The position numbers and the translations under genes are program-made. A stretch of 21,662 nt of DNA from Pelargonium nanum (taxonomy: Eukaryota > Streptophyta > Magnoliopsida > Geraniales > Geraniaceae): NCBI GenBank assembly GCA_036897485.1, contig JAYMTF010001722.1:1-21662 (forward strand). Direction: 5' to 3'. Below the pieces are notes generated by a model. It was given only the letters and a program-made list of their open reading frames with translations, made no database searches and had not been told where the DNA came from. Below are positions 1 to 10,618 of the stretch, piece after piece. Each line of letters begins with the position of its first letter. The stretch's first letter is position 1.

Positions 1-420
1 GGTTTGTTTCTAGAGGCTGCTCTTCAAGGGCAGTCTCCTTCAAGTGGTTTGCCACATCATAGCCCTTGGTTTTCACCATGTTAGTTTTCATGCTTTATTT
101 AGTTTGTTCTAGTTGGTTAGTTTCTTTTATGTTCCTTTCATTCTGTATGCCTTTTTGGTCCTTTTGGTTTTAATGAGAAGTTCTAGTTTCTTTTCAAAAA
201 AAATTCTTGGCTTAGACTGAGCGGAGCGACCCGCCCAGATCTAAGATTTTTAATGAGGTGTCATCACATCATTGATGGCTTAACCTAAGCCAAAAATATT
301 TTGGTTTAGAATTCTCAATCCCTTATAGCAAATAGATGTAAAAATAATACTATTGTCTCTTTTTCTTTTTTCCAATATATATTATCTCTTTAAAAAGACT
401 AACAGAAACGGATCAAGCTT
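1..420. other. Intergenic DNA, nothing assigned
   Basis: AT-rich sequence without a convincing exon on either strand. T-rich runs at about 60-180 could be the 3' flank of a gene lying to the left, but no stop codon or frame can be tied to a product. Confidence 0.4.
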
Positions 421-423
421 GAT

Positions 424-477
424 TGGCCCATTAACTCACGAATAAAATGGGCCGTTTTGGACTGCAAATTTTGGGCT
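424..477 (+). promoter_or_regulatory. Three site II (TGGGCC/T) promoter elements
   Basis: TGGGCC is read on the minus strand at 425-430, TGGGCC on the plus strand at 448-453 and TGGGCT at 472-477, all within 54 bases. Clusters of site II elements are known to bind TCP factors and mark plant housekeeping promoters, such as those of ribosomal and mitochondrial protein genes. The cluster lies about 100 bases upstream of an ATG at 570 that opens a plausible first exon. Elements are seen; the promoter role is inferred. Confidence 0.5.
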
Positions 478-1391
478 AAAATATAAATGAAACGATGTCA
501 AATTAATACGACGTCGTCTGGCCTGCTTCCTCTCCTTCATCGACTTGAGTTGTTGAATCTTCTGTGTTCATGGATGTTCAATTATATTCTGCTTCGTCAT
601 CGTTCTTGACCATCGAAGAATCTGACCTCCTCGAGGTCCACAGCTTCGAAAACTCCTATATCTGCAATAATTTCTGTAAATGCGCACGCTCCTCTGCGTC
701 TTCTGTGTTTTTATTTATTTATATGTAGTTTGATTGACTGAGAATCCATATAGAGATTGGTCGGACTTTACCGGTAAAACTGAAAATAGGGTTTCTGTTT
801 CTTTCTCTTTGAGTTTTCATTTTTCATCCAAGTCCTCCTTTTTATGTGTTTAATTGTTTCAATTACTCTATGTGTCACTAAATGAATGTTATGTTGTTTT
901 ATTGCCAAAATTAAGAATAATTAATTATTGTTCCCATGCCTTCATCTGCATTTTTTTTGTAATCAACTCAAGTGATTCTTATGAAGTAGTTGGTGTATAA
1001 TGGGTTATTCAAGACTCTCATTTTGGGGCAAACAAATTTAGTAAGCATGGCACTAATTTTGGGACAGATGGAGTGTGGAATCAATCTGCTTATTTGTTTC
1101 ATGAATATGATTCTGTACACCAGTGGCAATGAGTTGTCCCTGATTTCTCAATCAGTGAGCACCTTTTTGAAGCCCTTACAAGGGTCTATATGGCTTTATG
1201 CCTACATCTTTTGATCACACTATTTTTGGACCTAACAGGCTTTCTGTGCTGAGACCAGAGCCATGAATGTGCATTATCTTCTGTGCTTTGTTCCATTTCA
1301 TTTAATCGCTGGTTTGGAGCGATAATATGTTGAATCGTGTCATTGTTGAATTATCCTCCCCCTGCATGGCGTTTCATTTGGTTATATTTGC

Positions 1392-1442
1392 ACGACTAAT
1401 ATGAATCTTGTTCTTTGGACGACTAATATGAATCTTGTTCTT
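1392..1442. repeat. 27-bp tandem duplication
   Basis: The unit beginning ACGACTAATATGAATCTTG at 1392 recurs at 1419. The second copy matches for 24 bases (to 1442) before diverging. It lies in presumed intron of the left-hand candidate gene. The copies are identical over the match, so the duplication is recent. Confidence 0.9.
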
Positions 1443-2217
1443 AATCTTCCGCCATTTGAAATTTTGAAGTGTTGCCATTTTGTTAGTTACATTTATCCAT
1501 CTTTAATAATTGTGGGTCCTTTGAACCTGAAACTTACCATATGCTGTAATTGGTATTTTTCCTTTCGTTCCAACTAAACAGACATTTCAAGCTATGAGAT
1601 TGTGTGATGAAGCATTTTAATGATCAGGAGTCTATTTTTCATTTCCTTTGCCTATTGCTTATTATTGCTGAGTCAATGATTTGTTTGTTGTGAAACTTTT
1701 GCTACACAGGCTAGGAAAGCAAGTAGGTAATGAATAAAAATTGTGCCTTTAGTCTATGCAACATAGAATGGGACATATGCGAAGGGTTTCAATGGTTCAA
1801 AAGATGTACAAAAGGGTCTAAACGTTGGAAAGATGTGGGAGCAACAATCCTAGATGCATGTGATGAATATTCCTCTTATGAACAAGTGAGTTTACCTATA
1901 AGATCGTGCCTTAAGTCTCCTGCCCAAGTCAAATTAATTATAAGAAAAAAAATAATATTACAAATCTGTGTAAGTGTGTAACTTGTTTCATAGTCTGAAG
2001 AATTTATCATTTGACATCATCATTGGTGATACAGATAAAAAAAAACTTCTATCAGCCATTTCTTGATGCCTTGAATGAATACAATAATGGGTGGGATCTT
2101 TTTTATTATAAGACTGATTTAACCCTCTACATTATGTAGCTTATAAAATAACACTAGTGTACAGGCACTGAGTCATAGCTCAGAAATTATACACAATGAT
2201 GTGTGTCTATTCAATAA

Positions 2218-2358
2218 TACTCCCGTTGTCCAAAAATGAATGTCCCGCTTCTCTTGCATTTTTGTTTCAAAATGAGTGTCTTGTTAATAACTTATCAACT
2301 AACTCCTTATTTTTCTCAAAATAGAAACCAAGACACTCTTTTTGGGAGAGAGGGAGTA
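2218..2358. mobile_element. Stowaway-like MITE (Tc1/mariner type)
   Basis: A 137-bp element at 2220-2356 is flanked by TA at 2218-2219 and 2357-2358, the usual target duplication of this group. The left end reads CTCCCGTTGTCCAAAAATG and the complement of the right end reads CTCCCTCTCTCCCAAAAAG, an imperfect terminal inverted repeat matching the familiar CTCCCTCCGTCC Stowaway end. It has no coding capacity, as expected of a MITE. It sits in a presumed intron of the left-hand candidate gene. Confidence 0.75.
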
Positions 2359-4393
2359 ATATTATGTCAAGATTTTCCCTGCCTATAACCACAATCTGGC
2401 ATCATGCTTTTAGGTGTTTTGACTTTTTATTCATGTATCATCTGCATTCAAATATAAACAAGTTGTTGATATGGAGTTTTCCCAGTGGAGTAATCAATTT
2501 GACTGACATTTGTTTTCTTGTGTTTATTTGTTTTTTTCCATCTTGGATTTCATGCTAAGATGAATTTTGATATCTGCTAATAATAGCAAGGCTCATGCTG
2601 TAGGGTTATATTTCACAACATAAACTCATGCATGATGCCAAGAACATTTTTTCCATCTGTTCCCTTAATGTCCAGTAATTAGGCAAATGGACTAGCATAC
2701 ATGTGTAATTTACATCCAGACCTGCATCATTTGCCCTTCAGAACAAAGCTAATATATGTTATGCTGTCTATCTTTGGTGTTCTTATTGTTTGAGTTTGAT
2801 CCTGTTAAAAAAACAACTCTCTTGTTGCAGGGCTTACAAAACATTATTCATGAAGATATGTTGAAACTTTGGGTTGAATTGCACGGTGTGACTCGTTAGT
2901 TGTAAATATATTGATGGATAGTTTCCTTGCACTTCATCAAAACGCAAGGAAAGCATGAATTAGCTCCTGCCACTTTCCATTTGATCTGTTTGCAGTATTA
3001 TAGGTGTCTGTGCTTTAAGATTCAGTGGCTTAGAAATTATTGCATCAATTCAATACGTGGTGTTGCAGCTACAGAATACTGACAGATCTGTCGTTTTTTC
3101 AGTCTACAGCTCATGTGAAGTTGGGAAAACCCAACGTTTCCAGGTCTAACTATGAAAACACTGGGCTTCTATTTTTCTGTTGTGCATGGAACTCATTGTG
3201 AAACTGGCAAAGATTATGTCACCACTGCATCTGCAATACGTAAGCTGTCCTTTATTATGACTTGTGACTGTACAGAGAATCAGTAATTATTGTAACACAC
3301 ATGGTATGTTATAATTCCTGAAAATGAAACTAGCGAAACATCTAAAAATTTCTTTTTCAAGGATCACAGAATGACGGAAAGGGAAACAAAACTTGTCCAT
3401 GGTTTATGGTTATTGGGAAAAAAAATTGTTTATTGATTGCTTGATGGTAATAATGTGTTATCTACACTGCTAATACAGCTCGAGCTTCTGAATTTCTATA
3501 TCGGGAAGGTGGCCGGACAAATTGTTGAATGATATGTACATAATTGCCATCCAGACCTGCTGGGGTGCATTGCAGGTAGTTGCTCTCTCTCGGAGTCTTG
3601 TCAATATCAATAAATCTCTATACAATAAATCGATGATGTTTAGGGTCCACGTTTAGATACCTTGAAATAATTCATATCATAGGCGTGGCCAAAAACTGAA
3701 CTGTTTTGTTTAACAGCCTCTCTTGTGATAGATACATGGACTGAGTAATCCAAGGTCATGTAGAGAAGCTAATACTCTATTTCTTTTTTTCAGGTTTGAA
3801 TGTTTGCTTCCTCTCATTTCTTGGCTGAAACATGCAATATCGTCCATAGAATTTTCCACCAAACCAATTGCGGATCTTATTCCCAAGGTAGCATGGCATC
3901 ATATCAAGGGGCCAGCCGCCCACAGATTGAAGTTTCCGCGTCTCATGTATTGGTATTGGTGGATTCCTTTCTTCTCTGTCCTCAATTATTGCCTCTGTTT
4001 CCGTAGAGAATTTGTTTCTTTTCTTAGTAGAGCTGTGTTGTGTTGTCACGTTAAAATGGTTTAGCTTTAGTTGGAGAATGAAGAGAAAAAGACCAATAGC
4101 TTTCATCTGAAATCTGATCTAATGAAGATTAGTGTTAATTATGAAGTTGAAGTCTAGATTTTTGCCTCTTTTGGGTACAAACGGAGAGATCTTATCTTGA
4201 TTCTTATCTATTAGGAAGATGTTTACACTGTTTAGCAAATTGGCCCCACCTCATTCATGCCTGCTCCAAAATACAAATCTGTGTTGCTATCTTAAATCTT
4301 CCAGCTTTATATGGTTTCCAGGTAGATGCCAAAACAGGTGCTTCTTCTGTATTTGCAGAGCTCATCAAGGTGACACATTACAAACCTTGGTGA

Positions 4394-6144
4394 TTGATAT
4401 ATAACAAGACTGGTTGGTGCTGATTTGGTACATCCATCACCTCCTGTATATCATATAGCTATTTAGTAAATTATAGGTATGACATTCTACTCCTAATATC
4501 TTAAACTGATAAAAATTCACATTAGAAATCACAGACAGATAATAGTTTTCGAGAATCATCGAGTACAGAGGAAATATTGATTGATTTCATGGTCAACAAA
4601 TAATTGAACAATGGCCTTATCCCATAATATGTATGTATATGTATATTCAGTTGATATGGAAATCTGGCCAAGTGGCCTAAAAGATTTAATGTAGATCTGC
4701 ATGAGTCTAGAAGAACATACACATAGATATAGTTCAAGGAAGGTGCCAAAACTCAACAATTGACTGAAAGACAAAGCAACTAGCTAAAAGCTATAACTGT
4801 AAAATTTTACCCTCAACAATCTGAAGTAATTATCTAAAATGCAGTAACAGATAAAATTGGTGATTAGTTTGGTGAATTATGAGAGGGAATTTGTAGAAGA
4901 AAGGGAGGAATATCCAGTAGGGGGGATGAGGAGAAAAGCCCAGAAAAGAACAAGAAAGTGGTCCAGTATTCAGTTGTCAAGATATGCTGCTAATGCTGAA
5001 GCTTTATCTCTGACCCTACCCTACACTACACTGCAAACACTGTTTGTTTCTAGCTTTAGCTTTCTCCAGTTTTCTAAAGAGAAAACTGCCCATACATTGT
5101 CTTGCTTCTGTCATTTTCTCTCTTTCTTTCATATACTCCTATTTTCTTAGCCTCATACTTCAAATTATATAAATATTTATGTACATGCATTACATGTATT
5201 TCAGTTTTTTATTGCACATGTAATGTAAGTATGTGTAACTCAAATCATTGAATGATTATGAATAGACAGAGCATGCATATTTGCATACATGTATAATGTA
5301 AGAAGTACTCCAAAATCAAAAGTAGACAGAAATATAATTCAAGCCTATAACACATGCTCTGTTTTATAATTTTTCCACCTTTCATAACAGGTTAAACAGC
5401 CAAAACAGTTTTTTTTTTTTTACAGTTATCCTATTGTGGTGTTAATGAGCACACAGAAAAGCGCAAATACTCAGGAAGATAAATTTAGTCAAACAATATA
5501 ATTTAATGCAGTTGACTATTTCACTTGATAAAATCTAAATAAGGAATAAATGTGTTCTGATGTAGGCCAATCTCAGAAAACCTGAGTTACTGCAATAACT
5601 TAGGTACTGTTTTGGTTGAAGATGGAGATAAACATCTTATCTGCGATCAAAAGAGATATTTTCTATTGGTCCAGTAGATTACACTAGAATTTGAGTAATA
5701 AAAATAGTGCAAAACAGCATTGTGGGATTAAGTATAGTTCATGTTGTAGGGAAATGAATTATTGTAAACTCGACTAGACACAAGTTTAGGGAGATTCATA
5801 GGCCCAAATATCATTCGAGTAGCATACTAGCATAACTCTCATAACTAAGCTTCACTTGTTTTCGTTACTGATATGTTTTCAGCTGTCAAATTTGTTCAAT
5901 AAGTTTAAACCAGCGATTAGCTAGCTAATATACATGTTATGGCATGGCTCTACTTAACTCACCTTCAACAGTAATAAACTAACTGAAAGAACATTCAGGA
6001 CAGGACCACCGACCTCTCCAAAAGTTACCAAGTAACCCACTTCCGGTTTTGGCATGAAATGGATGGTCCTGGTCCTCCCATGTTGCGTCTGCGTGGCTCC
6101 ATCTAAGCCCTGCATTACCGTCCTACGGGAGGGGATGCAATGCA
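4394..6144. other. Intergenic region upstream of LOL1
   Basis: AT-rich, without a supportable gene. A purine-rich stretch at 4857-5000 is open for 97 codons but has no splice context or recognisable motif. Around 5170-5300 there are several CATGCAT/ACATGTA-type palindromes, and a poly-T run lies at 5409-5421. The part nearest LOL1 is probably its distal promoter. Confidence 0.45.
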
Positions 6145-6151
6145 ATGCAAT

Positions 6152-6195
6152 GCATCATACAAGTCACGTGCATGCATCATACAAGTCACGTGCAT
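6152..6195 (+). promoter_or_regulatory. Duplicated G-box/RY block upstream of LOL1
   Basis: A 22-bp unit, GCATCATACAAGTCACGTGC plus AT, occurs twice in perfect tandem (6152-6173 and 6174-6195). Each copy holds a CACGTG G-box (6165-6170 and 6187-6192) followed directly by CATGCA, an RY-type core. G-boxes bind bZIP and bHLH factors, and RY motifs bind B3 factors of the ABI3/FUS3 class, so the pairing suggests ABA- or seed-linked control. It lies about 275 bases upstream of the predicted LOL1 TATA box. GCAAT repeats precede it at 6137-6151. Confidence 0.65.
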
Positions 6196-6464
6196 GCAAT
6201 GTGTTACACTAACTCTGAACAAAATAGCAAAGCAATTTTTTCTGAGTTTTTTTTTTTGGTTTGGAGAGCAGGTGGGACCCACAACTTTTTTCTGACAAAA
6301 AGTTGATCTTGATATGCCACCAACGGAAGCTCAAATTAATTTCACCCCATCTATCTTTGGAAAATGAACAACCTTTTTCAAAATTTGCATTACAGAACTC
6401 CCTTAAAATGAACTGACAAGGAAATTAATCAAAGGCAATTTCAAGTGTAACAGAAAAAAAACTC

Positions 6465-6834
6465 TTTAAAATCACTCTCTTTCTCTCTCACACACATACT
6501 CTCTCTCTCCATCTCTCTCCTCACTTCATCTGCAGCCTGAGAGGGTATGTGCTTGCCCCACGCTCCCTCATGCTAGCTCTCTGAGTTTTGCCGTATAGAT
6601 AACATGATATATGGCTTTGTTTCTTGGCTACTCAGTTGTTTGTTAGTTTTCTAATACCCTTATGTTTCTGTTCTCTGAATCAAAATTAATATTTTGGTTT
6701 CAACATATGTATGTAAGTTTCAAGTGTTTCCAGGATTGCTAGGAATGGGAGGAGAGGCTGTATTATCTGCATCTGAAACCGGTAACTAAGAGATTGGAAG
6801 AGTAGTAACAAGTGAAAGTAGACAATCAATCACA
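6465..6834 (+). promoter_or_regulatory. LOL1: LOL1 core promoter and 5' leader with intron and uORF
   Basis: A TTTAAA TATA-like box at 6465-6470 is followed by a CT-rich tract at 6474-6525, common in plant leaders. A leader intron is predicted at 6545-6733: donor GAGG|GTATGT and acceptor TTCCAG|GATTGC. After splicing, an upstream ORF at 6745-6789 encodes 14 residues (MGGEAVLSASETGN, then TAA) and ends 45 bases before the LOL1 ATG. Motifs are seen; transcription start and splicing are inferred. Confidence 0.6.
6745..6789 (+). CDS. uORF in the LOL1 leader, 14 codons
   Basis: ATG at 6745, TAA at 6787-6789, peptide MGGEAVLSASETGN. The ORF lies wholly within the second leader exon and does not overlap the main ORF. 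It could lower LOL1 translation or force reinitiation over the 45-base spacer. The context around its ATG (AGGAATGGG) is moderately favourable, with G at +4. Whether it is translated cannot be told from the sequence. Confidence 0.4.
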   Translation: MGGEAVLSASETGN

Positions 6835-8208
6835 ATGCCAGTCCCTCTTGCTCCCTATCCAACACCCCCTGGCCCTGCTCCAACTCCGGCACCAACTCCA
6901 TATGCACCACCGCCTGCTAACGGTACCTAATTACTCGCTCACACAATGCGAATCCTTTCCTTATTTATTTGCTACACAAATGGATGAAACTTGAATCCAG
7001 GAATGCTTCTTTGACTGTGACTTAAGATTTACAGTACACACACAAAAGAAGAAGTTCAATTGACATATTAAATAGAGTTTTGGATATCAATGAGAAAGAT
7101 TATGGTATTAGCTTAGTTTTTACTCTTCTTCATGCATTTACTTCTTGCAAATTAATAGATATAGCAGCTGTGTTTCTGACCTGATTTGTCTCCTTCATCC
7201 AGACTCTCCAATAACTGTGACGGTAAATGCTGGGACTCATTGGTTTCGTTTTTAACAGTTAGCAACAATGTTTATATGCTGTACTTAATTACCTCATGCA
7301 TGTCTTCTGTTAGTCTCATCTACAAATATACCTGTATATGTTGGTCATCAGGCGCTCAAAGCCAGCTTGTGTGTTCTGGATGCCGTAACCTTCTTCTCTA
7401 TCCTGTTGGAGCAACTTCTGTATGTTGTGCTGTTTGCAATGCTGTCACTGCTGTGCCACCTCCTGGTATATGCTCCTCACCTTATTAGCTATGCCTGTAT
7501 GAATTTGCTATGATCATTAGTCTTATGTCCAAACAAGACAATATGTATTGAGAGGCTAAGCATAAAATGTTATCGACCCTTAACCCAGAACAGGCACAGA
7601 AATGGCCCAGTTGGTTTGTGGAGGCTGCCACACCTTACTCATGTACATTCGTGGAGCAACAAGTGTGCAGTGTTCTTGTTGTCACACTGTCAACTTGGCC
7701 TTGGAGGGTACATAACTATCAAAGCTCTGTGAAATTTATTAATTAGTTTAAACCAAAGAACATAGCAAGTAAATCAATGTTTATGTGGCGACAGCAAACC
7801 AGGTAGCACATGTCAATTGTGGGAACTGCCGGATGCTGTTGATGTACCAATATGGAGCAAGATCTGTGAAATGTGCAGTATGCAATTTCGTGACATCCGT
7901 TGGGGTCAGTATATTTTCCTCTTTACTCCACTATCTATAGATTAATCAAACTAATTGAATAGAATCTCATCCCCCCGCGCACAACTAGATACCCTATTCT
8001 ACTTCAAGTGAAAAATAGATTATTTTGTTTGTATACAAGAACCCCCTAGTCATGCTGCTACCAGATTACCAGACTTGTATAGAATCTCATCCCCCCGCGC
8101 ACAAAATCTGTTCCTAATCATTTGTTAATTATGAGAAATGAGCTTATGTGATTTTGTTGGATGATGCAGGCCTCAACGAGCACTACTGAGCAGAAGTTCA
8201 ACAGCTAA
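6835..8208 (+). CDS. LOL1: LOL1, LSD1-type zinc-finger protein, 154 aa
   Basis: Five coding exons: 6835-6922, 7352-7465, 7594-7707, 7795-7904 and 8170-8208. All introns are GT-AG and the phases agree, giving 465 nt. Residues 1-30 are a Pro/Ala-rich N-terminus ([13 protein letters not shown]...). Three zf-LSD1 fingers follow, each CxxC...L.Y..GA.SV.C..C: C37/C40/C55/C58, C76/C79/C94/C97 and C114/C117/C132/C135. The tail ends [11 protein letters not shown]. Each finger largely corresponds to one exon. Length, N-terminus and tail match Arabidopsis LOL1 (154 aa) as I remember it. LOL1 is described as a positive regulator of programmed cell death opposing LSD1, acting as a nuclear transcriptional adaptor; rice relatives affect gibberellin and disease responses. 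The three-finger layout with this N-terminus favours LOL1 over LSD1, which has a longer C-terminus. It converges with FdC2 across a 2.4-kb gap. Confidence 0.93.
7959..8104. repeat. 26-bp direct repeat, 120-bp period, in LOL1 intron
   Basis: The 26-bp sequence starting ATAGAATCTCATCCCCCCGC occurs at 7959-7984 and again, identically, at 8079-8104, exactly 120 bp later, in the last LOL1 intron. It contains a C6 run and CGCG in otherwise AT-rich intron sequence. The 94 bases between the copies are unrelated, so this is a segmental duplication with a diverged interior, the footprint of an insertion, or an assembly artefact. Confidence 0.85.
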
Positions 8209-10618
8209 AGTTATTATCCAATTAGTCGACTCTTAAAAGACACTACATCGATTGCTTTTGCATTGCATCATCCAACATGCAGAGAAAACTATCTCTGGTC
8301 ACATGTATAGAGTTAAATTTTCCTTGCGTGACCTTTCTAAGAATAAGCAGTTATAGCACGGTGGCTGTATGAGATGTATTCTACTATATAAGAAGACCTC
8401 TTAGGTTGGAACTGCAACTTCAGGATAAGATAAACTTTATTTTCTTCTACTTTGACATGTGTATGAGAGGCATCAATAACACGAAATAAATTTCTTTCAG
8501 CTATCTTCTCCTTATTGAATTCATCAAATTGTTCAAGTACAAACAATTGCTTAAGTTATTCAAGAAAATTTACATAGGGGACAAAGAAGATATTTTTAGA
8601 AAGAATACTGAGGTGATGACTATAAAATAAGAATAAAGCAATTACATGGTTGATGAAGCAAGATAATGACTTCAATCTAATACTTCGTGGAGATCCTACT
8701 ATAGAAGGAATCTCTAGATAAAGACAGCATAACTAGTTAATTTATCGTTACAATAACTACTTGCTTATAAGGTGTAAAAATTGATATTAACCTAAATATG
8801 CAAGGAAAAAGACTGAAAGTAGCTATTACGAAGATGGTTTCATCTCTATTCTTCATGCTGGAATGACTGGTAACTGTAGTACATCAAGAAAAGAAAAAAA
8901 AACGCCATCACATCAACATTGATTTGTCCTAATATTTTGCATTTTGCAACAGTAGACAATACAAACAATAACAATTGATCCAAAGCATGCCAAAACTTCA
9001 CATACACACCACAAATTATGCAGAAGCAGTTGATGTAAATACATCTACCAACTTCATTTTGTGATCATTCTCTAAAGTATGCCCCATCTATCCTATTCAC
9101 TACATGTTTCAAGGTGGTTATGTAATGAACCCAAGTCTTATTTGGTTGCTAGTTTATCTGCAATATCTACCAATCAATGCTTTAATCCTTTATGGTATGA
9201 GGTTTTAACTAATTTCTTTGTGCTAACCAACCTGTGTCGTTTTCACCAAGGTCTCAAAAGGATATATGTACGTGTAATATGACTGATTCTCTTGTTAGAT
9301 TTCAAACCATCAGTGGCCAACTAGCTGGCTGCCTCTCGGATCATGCCATAGCATGTCAACTTTGGTCGGGGACCCCTATATAAGTGTTGTGCTTTCAAGC
9401 TCAGAGTTGCACAAATGGTGAGACCCACATAGGCCTATCTTTCATTTCCAGGAAATGATACAGAGTCAAGACCTCCCACCTAAATCATTTCAGTGTTTCT
9501 CAGCATCACAGAATAAACAAGAATCAGCACAGCCTATTCTTACGTTGTTTCAGCGTATTTGACAATGAAATAGCCAACAATTTTTCATTATCATGATAAT
9601 ATGATTCTGAACCAGCAAGAAAGAAAAATATCTCTGTTTTCACTTAAATGTATTAGGATGGTCTCGTCACAATCAATGGTGAGAGGTTCAAATGGACCTG
9701 AGATCAAATTTTCATCAATATAGAAGCATATAGTGATGCGAGTCTTCATGAAAATGTAAATGAAGCTAGATTTTGCAATATTTGACAGAGATGCCAAGCT
9801 AACCTTGTTCTGTCTTCATTTTAATCCCTCCACATGGGTGATCCTGATATTTTCAGTAATGCCAAAATGATCTGAACAAGACAAATACGTATCATTCTGT
9901 AACTTGACAACAAAACTAAAAAAGCATCTACTAAACATATACGTTAAGGACAATTAACAAAATGTTAATACACATTTATGGGATAATCCCAGATGTCCAA
10001 AATTCTGAGAACAAGTTCATTACTATACCTACCAATACCATCCCATCATATCCGACTTGTCTAAATTCCTATGCCATAATAGTGTCCTAATAGAGGGCGT
10101 CCAGCTCTAATTGTTTGATCCCATTTTGACCTCACTTCTTCGTCCAAATCAGTGGTTTAACTGATGACTGTTTAATATTTTGAGAGTGGGGTCCCAGTTC
10201 AGAATGTAATTGATATCTGAAAAAACTAGGCAGTACATGAGCTTTGGAAATAGTCACTGCTCATGAGAAACAGTAAAATTTTATCTCTTCCAATTTTGTT
10301 CTTATTGGGTTACCTGACAAAGGTAACACACATTTCCATGTCAAGATATTTATGTAGGATAATAGACAGATGAGCACGAGAAAATTTGCGACCAAATTGC
10401 TATTGTCTACCTTGGAAATATCAGTGGACTATGGCAAACTTTACATAGAGGAACATTGGTACTTGGACTAATCCCATTCACAAATACAATAGAGCTAAAA
10501 CAATGGATTCAAGATTAAAACTGTAATAATATGTGGAAGAAATCAAAAGGTAGAGGGAAAAACTCAGTTGTCATGTTTATCTCCACAGATCCTCATTTAA
10601 TTCAGTATTCTACATTGA
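8209..10618. other. Convergent intergenic region between LOL1 and FdC2
   Basis: Contains the 3' ends of LOL1 (reading right; an AATAAA lies at 8485-8490) and FdC2 (reading left). No exon, tRNA or convincing RNA gene was found. A CTATATAAG TATA-like string at about 9377-9385 stands alone with no ORF behind it. The rest is AT-rich, without clear repeats. Confidence 0.45.

Larger units (their letters stand above)
570..4393 (+). other. Candidate multi-exon gene or degraded gene, unrecognised
   Basis: A possible first exon at 570-675 starts with ATG and reads MDVQLYSASSSFLTIEESDL onward to a GT donor at 676. A second block from 1014 continues in phase (YSHFGANKFSKHGTNF...) but meets a TGA at 1130 unless a donor at 1115 or 1123 is used. 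Further exon-like blocks lie at about 1730-1885 (ending ...DACDEYSSYEQ before a good donor), 2036-2100, 2831-2899, 3479-3508 (LELLNFYIGK) and 3796-3887 (ISWLKHAISSIEFSTKPIAD). A likely last exon at 4322-4393 (VDAKTGASSVFAELIKVTHY, then KPW and TGA) follows a clean acceptor. The blocks have acceptor or donor signals but I could not chain them all in one open frame. I do not recognise the product. The site II promoter upstream argues for a transcribed locus; the internal stop and frame breaks argue for decay or for exons I have misplaced. Confidence 0.35.

Noticed and set aside
4857-5150. 97-codon open frame on the plus strand
   Set aside because: Low-complexity Leu/Phe/Ser-rich C-terminal half, no known motif, no splice or promoter context; likely chance.
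5954-6145. 63-codon open frame on the minus strand upstream of LOL1
   Set aside because: No recognisable domain, no promoter, and no homologue I recognise; treated as chance.
9370-9400. CTATATAAG TATA-like box
   Set aside because: No exon, ORF or RNA-like structure follows in a sensible distance; such strings are frequent in AT-rich DNA.
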